A stretch of DNA of 9,421 nt from Cyanobacteria bacterium UBA9971. GTDB taxonomy: Bacteria; Cyanobacteriota; Vampirovibrionia; Gastranaerophilales; UBA9971. Positions within the stretch are counted from its first letter, which is position 1; every line of letters starts with the position of its first letter. The position numbers and the translations under genes were made by a program. The notes below the pieces were generated by a model. The model was given only the letters and a program-made list of their open reading frames with translations. It was not told the origin of the DNA and did not search any database. The DNA is taken from the NCBI GenBank assembly GCA_003499955.1, contig DNRP01000121.1, positions 30,557-39,977 of the forward strand. The letters are read 5' to 3'. This document shows positions 1-7,432 of this stretch, one piece after another.

Positions 1-1154
1 CCAAAAGTAAAATACAGCTGTGTTTTAATATTTTTTTCTTCTAAAATATCAAGAATTTCTTCCATTTGAGCGTTTGAAAAATAAAAAGCCCGGTGTTTTT
101 TGCGCAATTCTTCATTTGCAATCTCGGGAGACAGCAGAATTAGCGATTCAGGATGCAAATTTTTGCGAAAAGCTTCGATAAAGCCTTTTGTAGGCAATCC
201 AAAACACTCAAAATCAAGTTTTATTTTAGGTGTAATTTTCCCCAGTTCCTCAAAAATACTTTCAAGATAAGTTTGATTTTCAGGGCTTGGATCAAAACAC
301 ACGTAAAAATTATTTATTCCGAATTTATGCAGGATAGTTTCAAGGGTTTCCCGAATTTTTTCGGGAGATCTCCAGACTGTACTGCATCTTCCAGTGATAT
401 TTTTAATTGTGTTGTAGCTTCCTCCGCACCATGTACAGGTGCCGGGACAGCCTCTGCCGAAACATATTCCAAAAATTGTAGGGGTTAGTTGCCGGTTAAA
501 TAAAACTCTGGCTGCTTTTTCCCAGGGCAGCATCCATTGCAGATTAACATAAGTCGGATAATTTTTTACTTTATCAATAGCTGAAAAGTTCCAACTGTTA
601 ATATCTTCTTCATTTGCAATAAAAGTAATTGGATTTTCTGTTATTATTCCTTCTTTATTTCTCCAAACAAGATTAGGCACTTCTGATAAATCAGAATCTT
701 TAGCCAGTATCTTTTTTACGAGTTCTGATAAGGGTTTTTCTCCTTCGCCGCGAATTACGGCATCTATAAACGGGTAATTTTCAAGAATATCTTTTGCGAA
801 ATAACTTGAAGTATATCCGCCAAATACGATAAAAACGTCGGGATTATCTTTTTTTACCTGTCGAGCTGCTTCAATACTGTCATAAGTTTGAGGATGCCAG
901 TGCAGAGAGAAAGCTGCCACAGGTGTTTTAAAATCTTTAACATGTTTTGCAATAGAAAACAGGGGATTTATAGTTTTTTCTGTTGCCAGATTAACAATAT
1001 GGCTTGAAAATCCCGAATTGGTTAATTCTTCCACAAGAGAATACATACCCATTGCAATAAAATTAACTTTGGAATTCCAACCTAAAAGTAAATCATGTTC
1101 CAATAATTTTGGCACATGAATTAAAATACAATCCGCATGTTCAGGACTTTTCAT
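1..1154 (-). CDS. Cobalamin-binding-domain radical SAM protein, 3' end off the window
   Basis: The gene starts inside the window and runs off the left edge, so 384 residues are visible and the C-terminus is missing. The frame is open throughout. Residues ~25-150 look like the B12-binding Rossmann domain found in front of many radical SAM enzymes: an F-G-G-Y-T-S segment at 111-116 and I-R-G-E-G-E near 134-139, typical of the BchE-like class. The classical D-x-H-x-x-G cobalamin-ligand motif is not seen. The radical SAM cluster motif C-x3-C-x2-C is at Cys236, Cys240 and Cys243, inside C-F-G-R-G-C-P-G-T-C-T-W-C-G-G. Such proteins make a 5'-deoxyadenosyl radical at a 4Fe-4S cluster and often do methylations or rearrangements in lipid, cofactor or natural-product synthesis; the substrate here cannot be told. 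The ATG is 14 bases after the response-regulator stop, with only a weak, distant AGGA, so co-transcription with that regulator is likely. Confidence 0.88.
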   Translation of the reverse strand, partial: MKSPEHADCILIHVPKLLEHDLLLGWNSKVNFIAMGMYSLVEELTNSGFSSHIVNLATEKTINPLFSIAKHVKDFKTPVAAFSLHWHPQTYDSIEAARQVKKDNPDVFIVFGGYTSSYFAKDILENYPFIDAVIRGEGEKPLSELVKKILAKDSDLSEVPNLVWRNKEGIITENPITFIANEEDINSWNFSAIDKVKNYPTYVNLQWMLPWEKAARVLFNRQLTPTIFGICFGRGCPGTCTWCGGSYNTIKNITGRCSTVWRSPEKIRETLETILHKFGINNFYVCFDPSPENQTYLESIFEELGKITPKIKLDFECFGLPTKGFIEAFRKNLHPESLILLSPEIANEELRKKHRAFYFSNAQMEEILDILEEKNIKTQLYFTF

Positions 1155-1168
1155 TTTTGCTTTATATC

Positions 1169-1825
1169 CTAAATAAGCTCTTCTTTTACGGCTTTCATTG
1201 CAGCTTGTGTGCGGTCTTCAACTTCAAGTTTCTGGAAGATGTTTTTAATATGTGTTTTTACTGTGTTCAAGCTTATAAAGAGATTATTTGATATTTCCTG
1301 ATTGCTGCATCCTTTTGCAATAAGATTGAGAACATCAACTTCTCTTTCTGTTAAATCAGACATAGTATCGCTTTTCAGGAATTTACCAAACCTGTCCACA
1401 AATTTGTCAAGGACGATTTTTGCAATTCTGGGATCAAGCCATGAAGCTCCATCGTAAGTACTTTTTACTACGGCAACAAGAATTTCGGGATCAACGTCTT
1501 TCATGCAATACGAATTGGCTCCTGCTGAAAGCGCATCCAGCACATCCTGTTCGGTTTCATGAGAGGTAAGCATAATTATTTTTGAACTGGAACCTGCTTT
1601 TTTAATTTCTTTTGTTGCTTTGATGCCGTCCATTATTGGCATTCCGATATCCATTAAAATTACGTCCGGCTTGAGTTTTTGAGTTGCTTCAATAGCAATT
1701 TGACCGTCATTTGCTTCTCCTACAATTTCAATGTCATTAAATTGCTTAAGGGTTGTTTTTAGTCCGACGATAGTAAGTTTTGAATCATCAACTATTAAGA
1801 CTTTTATGGGTTTTTTTTCACTCAT
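1169..1825 (-). CDS. NarL/FixJ-family response regulator (REC + LuxR-type HTH)
   Basis: This 218-residue protein has the usual length for the family. The receiver domain is residues ~7-122. Its acidic pocket is Asp13-Asp14, the phospho-acceptor is Asp59 (in V-I-L-M-D), the switch Thr is Thr87 and the conserved Lys is Lys109, so it should be phosphorylatable. A LuxR/GerE-type helix-turn-helix fills ~158-212 (L-T-E-R-E-V start, then N-T-V-K-T-H-I). It is a cytoplasmic transcription factor, probably phosphorylated by the kinase encoded at 2027-3838, but that pairing is an inference from adjacency. The ATG has a good ribosome-binding site (GAGGA, about 7 bases away). The gene is separated from the kinase by 201 bases containing a palindromic repeat, and is followed after 14 bases by the radical SAM gene, a possible operon partner or target. 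The target genes cannot be told. Confidence 0.95.
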   Translation of the reverse strand: MSEKKPIKVLIVDDSKLTIVGLKTTLKQFNDIEIVGEANDGQIAIEATQKLKPDVILMDIGMPIMDGIKATKEIKKAGSSSKIIMLTSHETEQDVLDALSAGANSYCMKDVDPEILVAVVKSTYDGASWLDPRIAKIVLDKFVDRFGKFLKSDTMSDLTEREVDVLNLIAKGCSNQEISNNLFISLNTVKTHIKNIFQKLEVEDRTQAAMKAVKEELI

Positions 1826-1867
1826 TTTTTATTCCTCAACTTCTTTACTGTTTTATTTAGATGTTTT

Positions 1868-2011
1868 TGTCATTGCGAGGCATGATACAAGAATTATAAA
1901 CTAAAATTAATTTAACGAAGCAATCTTCTAAAGTGGCGTGTTGTCATTGAGAAGATTGCTTCGTTAGTCTAATAAATACATTTTACAAATGTTTTATGCC
2001 TCGCAATGACA
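1868..2011. repeat. 144-bp palindromic repeat (REP/MITE-like), copy 1
   Basis: Perfect 16-bp terminal inverted repeats begin TGTCATTGCGAGGCAT (1868-1883) and end with the reverse complement (1996-2011). Inside is a second inverted repeat: 17-bp arms at 1913-1929 (TAACGAAGCAATCTTCT) and 1950-1966, with a 20-base loop. A related copy is at 5346-5487. There is no coding capacity and no clear target-site duplication. It begins 16 bases past the kinase stop, between the kinase and regulator genes. Repeats with GTCATTGCGAGG ends are, from recall, widely scattered in several bacterial phyla; mobilisation in trans by a transposase is an inference. Confidence 0.88.
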
Positions 2012-2026
2012 GCAGAAATCATATAG

Positions 2027-3838
2027 TTATGATAGTTGAACAGGCAGAGTAAGTTTAAATGTGCTCCCTCCTTTATCAGAGCTTTCTGCCCATATATTAC
2101 CGTTATGCTGAATAATTACCTGATAGGAATAATATAAACCCAGTCCTGCTCCGGAGGGTTTTCTTCCTTTGCTTAATGAAAATCTCTGGAATAATAAAGG
2201 CATATCTTCTCTGGCAAGACCTATACCGTTATCTTCTACGCTAAAAATAACGCTGTTAGTTAAATCCAGAGTCCTTGTAAGTGTAGTATAAGAATCTATA
2301 TCAGTTTTTGGTTTGTAAATAGTTTTATCACGCATAAGTTCAACATTGCAGTTAATAAAACCCCTGTTAATGCCATTGTTAATAGCATTGCTTATCAGGT
2401 TATGCATTACTCTTTTGATTTCGCGTTTATCTGCTTTTACGTGAATTGACTCATGCTCGCTGTTTATATTTATTTGGATTTTTTTGTCATCGGCAAGTGA
2501 TTTTATTTGATTTATGGAATCTTTTAAAAGGTCAATAATATCAAATTCCGATTCAAATAATCTTACATTTCCGCTGTCATACCTATAAACTTCCAGTAAT
2601 GTTCCTATCATCTCAAGGGAAGAATTATTGGTACTTTTTATAAGTTCAAGTACTTCTTTCTGTTCTTGTGTAATTTCTCCATAAGCTCCTTTTAGCATAT
2701 ATGTAACAGTTTGATTTTCGGCAAGCATAGGAACTTTAAGATCATGAGTAAGGGTGGCGACAAAATTATCTCTTAAGTGTTCCTGTTTTTTAAGATTTAT
2801 GGACATCTGGTTAAAGGTTGTGGCAAGCTGTGCCATTTCGTCATTACCTTTAATTTTTACCTGATGCTCAAGATCGCCAAGCGCAATTGATTCTGCTGCG
2901 TCAACAAGTGCAAGCACGGGATTTGTAATTGTTCTGGCAAACCAGCCGGCAATTAACATGGCTACAAAAAGACTTATTACGGCAATAATTCCGATTGACT
3001 TAATATTTCTATCTCCGGGAATTATAAACTCATTTTTTGAAATTCCAATATAGGCATTGCCTATTGTTTCATTAAAATAATTTGTTAACGGAATAACTAA
3101 ATTGTATTCAGCCGGATTGTGAAGTTGAATCCCATTAAAAAATTCATTTTGGTATAATTTCGAGGAGGGTTTAAAAACAGTATTATTTGAATTGAGAATC
3201 AAAGCTTTATCGTTTGTTATTTTATAAAAAGCTATAGTTGCATTAGTAAGGGTTTTTATTTCCTGAGGAATAGAAATTTTGTCAAAAGATTTGCCTATTA
3301 TTAAAACTGAAGGAATGTTGTCAGTTCCATTAAATACAGGAGATACAACTATTTTGTAAATATTATCATCTGTACTTTCCGCAGAAGAAATGGTTTCACC
3401 CGAGAAAGCGACATTAATAATTTTGTTAAAAGAAGATGAAATTTCTTTTTTGCTTAAATTACCTATATTTACTAAAAAATCATTATTTCTTGTAATTAAT
3501 GCACAAAAATCAAGATCATTATTTTTTTGTAAATCATTCAATACAGCATTTTTAGAAGATTTATCGTTAATAATTCTTTTAAGGCTGTTTTGAGCTAAAA
3601 ATTTAAGTTTATCTCCTTCAGAGTTGTATTTTTGGTCAAAAATCTTTTTATTTAAAGTTAGCTGGTTGGTAGAACTATCATCCATACTCTGGTTAATTAT
3701 ATCTGTTGAAAAATTGTTGATAACCATAATAGGAATGGTAATTACAAAAAGAACCAGAGTTAAAAGTTTTGTGGTAATTGTATCTATGGATTTTAAGAAA
3801 TGGTTTACTTTTTTTCTAAAAAATTTTATAGGATGCAT
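2027..3838 (-). CDS. Transmembrane sensor histidine kinase (sensor, HAMP, HisKA, HATPase_c)
   Basis: This 603-residue inner-membrane kinase has a first membrane helix at ~22-42, an extracytoplasmic sensor of ~235 residues (CHE/Cache-like in size, ligand unknown) and a second helix at ~281-300. The HAMP linker is ~301-353. The dimerisation/phosphorylation helix contains T-H-D-L-K-V-P, with the phospho-acceptor His365. The ATP-binding domain has its N box at 479-488 (H-N-L-I-S-N-A-I-N-N), G1 box D-N-G-I-G at 536-540, F box L-F-Q-R-F at 549-553 and G2 box G-A-G-L-G-L at 563-568. All catalytic motifs are present, so it should be active. The H-box variant and the following ~55 residues (ending L-L-E-V-Y-R-Y-D-S-G) recall a subclass common in cyanobacteria; this is from memory. 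The ATG has a weak GGA about 12 bases upstream. The neighbouring NarL-type regulator is the likely partner, although HisKA kinases more often pair with OmpR-type regulators. Confidence 0.95.
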   Translation of the reverse strand: MHPIKFFRKKVNHFLKSIDTITTKLLTLVLFVITIPIMVINNFSTDIINQSMDDSSTNQLTLNKKIFDQKYNSEGDKLKFLAQNSLKRIINDKSSKNAVLNDLQKNNDLDFCALITRNNDFLVNIGNLSKKEISSSFNKIINVAFSGETISSAESTDDNIYKIVVSPVFNGTDNIPSVLIIGKSFDKISIPQEIKTLTNATIAFYKITNDKALILNSNNTVFKPSSKLYQNEFFNGIQLHNPAEYNLVIPLTNYFNETIGNAYIGISKNEFIIPGDRNIKSIGIIAVISLFVAMLIAGWFARTITNPVLALVDAAESIALGDLEHQVKIKGNDEMAQLATTFNQMSINLKKQEHLRDNFVATLTHDLKVPMLAENQTVTYMLKGAYGEITQEQKEVLELIKSTNNSSLEMIGTLLEVYRYDSGNVRLFESEFDIIDLLKDSINQIKSLADDKKIQININSEHESIHVKADKREIKRVMHNLISNAINNGINRGFINCNVELMRDKTIYKPKTDIDSYTTLTRTLDLTNSVIFSVEDNGIGLAREDMPLLFQRFSLSKGRKPSGAGLGLYYSYQVIIQHNGNIWAESSDKGGSTFKLTLPVQLS

Positions 3839-3876
3839 AGTTTATTTTTCCAACTTTCTTATCTTCTATTGTAACA

Positions 3877-3912
3877 GATTCCCACGCTCCCTTCCGTCGC
3901 TGGGAATGACGG
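3877..3912. repeat. Short imperfect palindrome of a second repeat type
   Basis: The 83-base gap between the sigma-factor stop and the kinase start holds the arms ATTCCCA (3878-3884) and TGGGAAT (3901-3907) around a GC-rich 16-base centre. It is far more GC-rich than its surroundings. It ends in AATGACG, resembling the 'CGTCATTCCC...GGGAATC' palindromes scattered in many bacterial genomes. It is not a terminator on either strand, as no T-run follows. Only one copy is present here, so calling it a repeat family member is an inference. Confidence 0.5.
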
Positions 3913-3921
3913 GTGGTTATT

Positions 3922-4572
3922 TTATAAAAGTTCATCATTTTTAAGTTTGAGTTTTATTCTATCAAGTCCTGTTTGAATAATCCTTGTAATTCTTGAGGAT
4001 GTTACATTTAATTCTGTTGCTATTTCTTTAACTTTTTTGTTTTTATAAAACCTCATTTCAAGTACCATTTTTTCTCGAGGAGGGAGCCCTTTCATTGCTT
4101 CTCTTATAGCTTTGCTCATTTCAAGAAATTCTATTCTCTGATCGGGAGTAAAAGCAGTGTCTTCTATTTGAACCGGATTATCAGCTTCCGCAAGTTCTTC
4201 TATAGAAAAAATCGTTTCATATATTGCTTCTCTGATATTGTTTTCGTTTAATTCTTCATTTTCTTCATCATCATCGTCAAATTCTTTTGATAAATATTTG
4301 CATGAATACCATTTATAACGCCTTCGAAATTCATTTCTTATTGCCCATTTAATGGCTGTAGATAAATAAGCATCCGTATGCTTAGCAGCAGGATGAGAAG
4401 ACAAAACAACATATACAGATGTTGCTCCTATATTTACTAATTCGGAATAATCTATAATATGTGTAGATAAAGACAGCCTTGAATATTCAATACGCGCTAC
4501 AGTTTTTATAAGCTCTGTATAGTCATTCACAGTTTTAGCAAATATCTTATTAGACGGATCCGAGGTTTGCAT
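3922..4572 (-). CDS. Sigma-70 family RNA polymerase sigma factor, FliA/WhiG-like region 4
   Basis: The product is 216 residues from the chosen ATG. An in-frame TTG at 4617 would add 15 residues but has no ribosome-binding site; the ATG's own site is also weak, so the start is uncertain. Counting from the ATG, ~15-86 resembles sigma region 2, including S-E-L-V-N-I-G and A-I-K-W-A-I-R-N-E-F-R-R-R (core-polymerase and -10 contacts). Residues ~163-211 are sigma region 4, with L-P-P-R-E-K-M-V-L-E-M-R-F and the helix-turn-helix K-E-I-A-T-E-L-N-V-T-S-S-R-I. The region-4 pattern is closest to the FliA/sigma-28 group. In place of an obvious region 3 lies a very acidic segment (~98-109, Asp/Glu-rich), which is unusual. 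No flagellar gene is nearby, so a motility role is unsupported; stress or surface regulation is possible. It lies 83 bases upstream of the histidine kinase on the same strand. Confidence 0.88.
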   Translation of the reverse strand: MQTSDPSNKIFAKTVNDYTELIKTVARIEYSRLSLSTHIIDYSELVNIGATSVYVVLSSHPAAKHTDAYLSTAIKWAIRNEFRRRYKWYSCKYLSKEFDDDDEENEELNENNIREAIYETIFSIEELAEADNPVQIEDTAFTPDQRIEFLEMSKAIREAMKGLPPREKMVLEMRFYKNKKVKEIATELNVTSSRITRIIQTGLDRIKLKLKNDELL

Positions 4573-4673
4573 ATTTTTACTTTTACCGGATTTAAAATGG
4601 TACAGGATAATTGGCAATTAAAATCAATATTACACTTTTTTGAAATAAAAATAAATGTTTTTTATAAAAATTA

Positions 4674-4693
4674 TCTTATCAGTTTAAATAAGA
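4674..4693 (-). terminator. Weak possible terminator after the metallopeptidase gene
   Basis: A 6-bp AT-rich stem (TCTTAT at 4674-4679, ATAAGA at 4688-4693) with an 8-base loop lies 14 bases past the metallopeptidase stop. On the minus strand it is followed by TAATTTTTAT. The stem is short and has a single G-C pair, so the call is tentative. Confidence 0.3.
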
Positions 4694-4706
4694 ATGAACA
4701 AGATTT

Positions 4707-5291
4707 TTAAAGATTTATAGAATATTTTTTAAGTTCTTTATTAAGTTCTCTTGCCTCAACAACAAAAGAACTTAATAAATTCCAGAAGTTTTTGCCATGA
4801 TTTTTTTCTTTTGTATGCGCCAGTTCATGCAAAATTACATAATCAATAAGTTGGGGAGGCAAATTCATAAGATGAAGATTCAGATTAATGTTGTTTTTAG
4901 CAGAGCAGCTTCCCCATCTTGATTTTAAATTTTTAATAAAAACCCTGTTATAGTTTAAATTATGCTTTTCTGAAAGTTGTTTAACCCTTTCAGGAATGTA
5001 ATTTTTTGCTTCTAAACGCAAATTTTCTATTGTCTTTTCGTCAAAAGGTTTTTTCTTGTTTTCTATTTGTTTTAGTTTTTCAATGTTTTCTTTTATCCAG
5101 AATATTTTTGAGTGTATAAAATCTTCAGCTGTTTTAAAAGGTATTCTGAAAGGAACTGTAATTCTTGGCGGTTTATGCGGTTTCAAAATAATTCTTAAAT
5201 TTTTAGCATTTTTGACTTTATAAAGATGAACAAGTCCAATGTCTTTTATTTCAAGAATTTTTTTTGTCATTTTATTTTTAAAAAACCTCAT
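4707..5291 (-). CDS. YgjP-type (DUF45/SprT-like) zinc metallopeptidase
   Basis: This 194-residue protein carries the zinc site H-E-L-A-H at 155-159 (His155, catalytic Glu156, His159) and a third likely ligand His165 in N-H-G-K-N-F-W. The family signature S-R-W-G-S-C-S sits at 124-130, just before the metal-binding helix. The first ~55 residues form the beta-rich N-terminus of the YgjP family, ending in P-R-I-T-V-P. Members are usually about 230 residues, so this is a compact version, but nothing essential is missing. There is no signal peptide or membrane helix, so it is presumably cytoplasmic. The physiological substrate of the family is poorly known. Neither the ATG at 5291 nor Met8 (ATG at 5270) has a convincing ribosome-binding site. 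It is the first gene of the minus-strand run and probably has its own promoter. It shows no functional link to the sigma factor downstream. Confidence 0.9.
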   Translation of the reverse strand: MRFFKNKMTKKILEIKDIGLVHLYKVKNAKNLRIILKPHKPPRITVPFRIPFKTAEDFIHSKIFWIKENIEKLKQIENKKKPFDEKTIENLRLEAKNYIPERVKQLSEKHNLNYNRVFIKNLKSRWGSCSAKNNINLNLHLMNLPPQLIDYVILHELAHTKEKNHGKNFWNLLSSFVVEARELNKELKKYSINL

Positions 5292-5302
5292 AGAATTTTT
5301 CT

Positions 5303-5334
5303 GTTATAATTTTTATTAAAACTCGAATTGTCAA
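5303..5334 (-). promoter_or_regulatory. Candidate promoter for the metallopeptidase gene
   Basis: On the minus strand a perfect -35 box TTGACA (5329-5334) is followed by an AT-rich -10 region. AATTAT lies at 17-base spacing (4 of 6 matches) and TATAAC (5303-5308) at 20-base spacing. The ATG at 5291 follows closely. The -35 is strong but the -10 is ambiguous. Confidence 0.4.
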
Positions 5335-5345
5335 TTAGCTAAGAT

Positions 5346-5487
5346 TGTCATTGCGAGGCATAAAGAATGAATTATAAATTTAAATTGACAAACGAAGCAA
5401 TCTTCCAAAGTAGTGTGGTGTCATTTGGAAGATTGCTTCGTAAGAAAAAATAATGAATTAAAAAACGTTTCAAGCCTCGCAATGACA
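5346..5487. repeat. 142-bp palindromic repeat (REP/MITE-like), copy 2
   Basis: Perfect 14-bp terminal inverted repeats (TGTCATTGCGAGGC at 5346-5359, reverse complement at 5474-5487) enclose an inner stem with 18-bp arms (5392-5409 and 5424-5441) and a 14-base loop. It is the same element as 1868-2011, but diverged, especially in the spacers. The inner stem has changed from a T-A pair in copy 1 (TTCT/AGAA) to a C-G pair here (TTCC/GGAA), so pairing is kept. It occupies most of the 270-base gap between the divergent metallopeptidase and TPR genes; the rest of that gap holds only promoter-like sequence. Confidence 0.88.
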
Positions 5488-5561
5488 GTTAAAAATTAAG
5501 TTGCTGACATAAACAATAATAATACAAAGTTGAGTTATCTATAAAAATCCGAGTAGAGTGG

Positions 5562-7394
5562 ATGATAAAATTTATAAAAAAACTTATCGATAAGGTTTTA
5601 AAATTTAATAATTCCATTTTAAGTTATAGAGCTGTCACAAAAGAAGTTGCTATTCCTTCAAGAGCTTATGTTAACTGGGGAATTTATCTGGCAAATTCCG
5701 GTGAGGTTGAGCAAGCTTTAGAAAAATTTGAATCGTCAACTTATATGCGACCACAAACCCCTGAAAGTTTTAATAACTGGGGGATAGCTCTTGCTACACA
5801 AGGGAAATACGATGAAGCCATAGAAAAATTCAGAAAAGCGTTAAAAATAGACTCAAAATGTATAAAATCTTATGCTTTATGGGGAGCGGCCCTTGTTGAA
5901 ACAGGTAAATTTAATGAAGCAGAGGAGTTGTATCAAAAAGCGCTTGATTTAAACTCTAAAAATGCTGAAATTTACGTTAATTGGGGAATTGCTCTTGCAA
6001 GACAAAATCAAAAACAATTAGCGGAAACAAAGTTTAAGAAAGCTGTAAATCTTAGTCCTAGAGCGCATCAGGCAATTTTTCTCTGGGGAGTTGTTCTGGT
6101 TGAGCTGGAAAGATATGATGAAGCTGTAGAAAAATTTGTTGTGTCCACAAAAATCAATCCAAACAATCCTGATGCCTGGTATTATTGGTCAATATGTCTT
6201 TTAAAACAGTATCAGTTAGAGGATGCTTATGAAAAAGGCAAGCTGGCTTTGGATATGACCCCTTCAAAAGTGGATTTTCAGCTTAATATTGCTGAAATTT
6301 TAACAGAGATGAAGAAATATGATAAATCAATCGAGTATTATAAAATTGCTGAAAAAACAAATCCTGAAAATGCGCATCTTTATCTTTGCTGGGGAATTAC
6401 GCTTCAAAAATACGGGGAGCATTTTGAGGCAATTAATAAACTTAATAAATCTATCGAAATCAAACCTGATCAAACACAAGTAATGTATTATTTGGCTATT
6501 TCACTTGCAGAGATTGGAGATTTGGATAAATCGGAAGAAATATTGCTTTCTGTTGTTGAAAAAGATACACGTTATGTTGAAGCTTATATGAAGTTGGGCA
6601 CTATAGCCAGTATTAAAGGTAATACTTTACTTGCAATAGAAAGATATAAAGAAGCTTCTAAGTTCAATCTTAAGAAAACAGAGGCAAATTATATGATAGC
6701 TTCAGCGTATAGCACTTTAAATGATTATAAGAGTGCTATTGAATATTATCAAAAGGCTATAAATGAGGATTCAGAGCATTTAGATTCTTATGTGGGTTAT
6801 GCTGTAGCACTTAATGAAGTTGGAGATGATAAAGAGGCAATAAGAAAAATAAGAAGAGCCTATAAAATGGCTCCTGATTCTGCGCAGGTTTGTATGATTT
6901 ACGGAATAATTCTCTCAAAAGATGATAAAACTTTAAAAGATGCAATAGAAAAGTTTAATAACGCAATAAAAATTAAATCTGATATGTTGCCGGCTTATAT
7001 TGGAAAAGGTGAAGCCTTGATAAGGCTGAAACTTTTTGATGAAGCTCTGGCTATATTTCATGAATTGCTTTTTAAAGACCCGAAATTTGTGCCTGCTTTG
7101 TTTTTTGTAGGCGGAACATATATAGAAATGGCTGATTATTATAAAGATGATATTTATTTGGCGCAAGCTGCCGAATTCTTTAATAAAGTTCTGGAAATTG
7201 ACCCGAATCATATTGATTCTCTGGCTAATATTGCTTTTATAAAGGCAAAAAACGGGGATTTTGAGTTTTTTGAACAGGAATTTAGAAGATTAAATCATGA
7301 ATATCCTGATCAAAGAGGGCTTATTCATCTTTATCTTAACAAGAGTTTGGAAAAGCTTGATTATGGCAAGAATTTAGATGATATTATCGGTTAA
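5562..7394 (+). CDS. Long TPR-repeat protein in strict 34-residue phase
   Basis: This 610-residue protein is almost entirely tetratricopeptide repeats, a protein-protein interaction solenoid. From about residue 33 to 450 the repeats run without gaps. The same helix-A position falls at residues 39, 73, 107, 141, 175, 209, 243, 277, 311, 345, 379, 413 and 447, always 34 apart. It is Trp in seven of the first eight (39-209 and 277), usually followed by Gly, where canonical TPRs have Leu; later repeats have Leu, Ile or Tyr. About three less regular repeats follow to ~590. There is no signal peptide, membrane helix or catalytic domain, so a cytoplasmic scaffold is likely; the partner is unknown. 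The first ~30 residues are Lys-rich and amphipathic. GAGTAGAGTGG just before the ATG may serve as ribosome-binding site, and TTGCTG (5501-5506) with TACAAA (5523-5528) is a weak promoter candidate. A small membrane-protein gene follows after 38 bases with no terminator between. Confidence 0.93.
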   Translation: MIKFIKKLIDKVLKFNNSILSYRAVTKEVAIPSRAYVNWGIYLANSGEVEQALEKFESSTYMRPQTPESFNNWGIALATQGKYDEAIEKFRKALKIDSKCIKSYALWGAALVETGKFNEAEELYQKALDLNSKNAEIYVNWGIALARQNQKQLAETKFKKAVNLSPRAHQAIFLWGVVLVELERYDEAVEKFVVSTKINPNNPDAWYYWSICLLKQYQLEDAYEKGKLALDMTPSKVDFQLNIAEILTEMKKYDKSIEYYKIAEKTNPENAHLYLCWGITLQKYGEHFEAINKLNKSIEIKPDQTQVMYYLAISLAEIGDLDKSEEILLSVVEKDTRYVEAYMKLGTIASIKGNTLLAIERYKEASKFNLKKTEANYMIASAYSTLNDYKSAIEYYQKAINEDSEHLDSYVGYAVALNEVGDDKEAIRKIRRAYKMAPDSAQVCMIYGIILSKDDKTLKDAIEKFNNAIKIKSDMLPAYIGKGEALIRLKLFDEALAIFHELLFKDPKFVPALFFVGGTYIEMADYYKDDIYLAQAAEFFNKVLEIDPNHIDSLANIAFIKAKNGDFEFFEQEFRRLNHEYPDQRGLIHLYLNKSLEKLDYGKNLDDIIG

Positions 7395-7432
7395 AATTCG
7401 CAATTATAATAACAGGAGGGAGCATCATTTTT

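Noticed and set aside
153..488. Plus-strand open frame of 111 codons
   Set aside because: It lies wholly inside the minus-strand radical SAM gene, whose frame gives a clear C-x3-C-x2-C motif here; the plus-strand product has no family features.
3390..3944. Two plus-strand open frames over the kinase N-terminus
   Set aside because: They are antisense shadows of the kinase sensor region; low-complexity hydrophobic translations and no ribosome-binding site.
1868..5487. Composite transposon bounded by the two palindromic repeats
   Set aside because: The genes between are ordinary regulators and a peptidase, there is no transposase, no target duplication is seen, and the copies have diverged too much for a recent unit.
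6933..7211. Minus-strand 92-codon frame within the TPR gene
   Set aside because: Antisense to perfectly phased TPR repeats, with no independent coding evidence.
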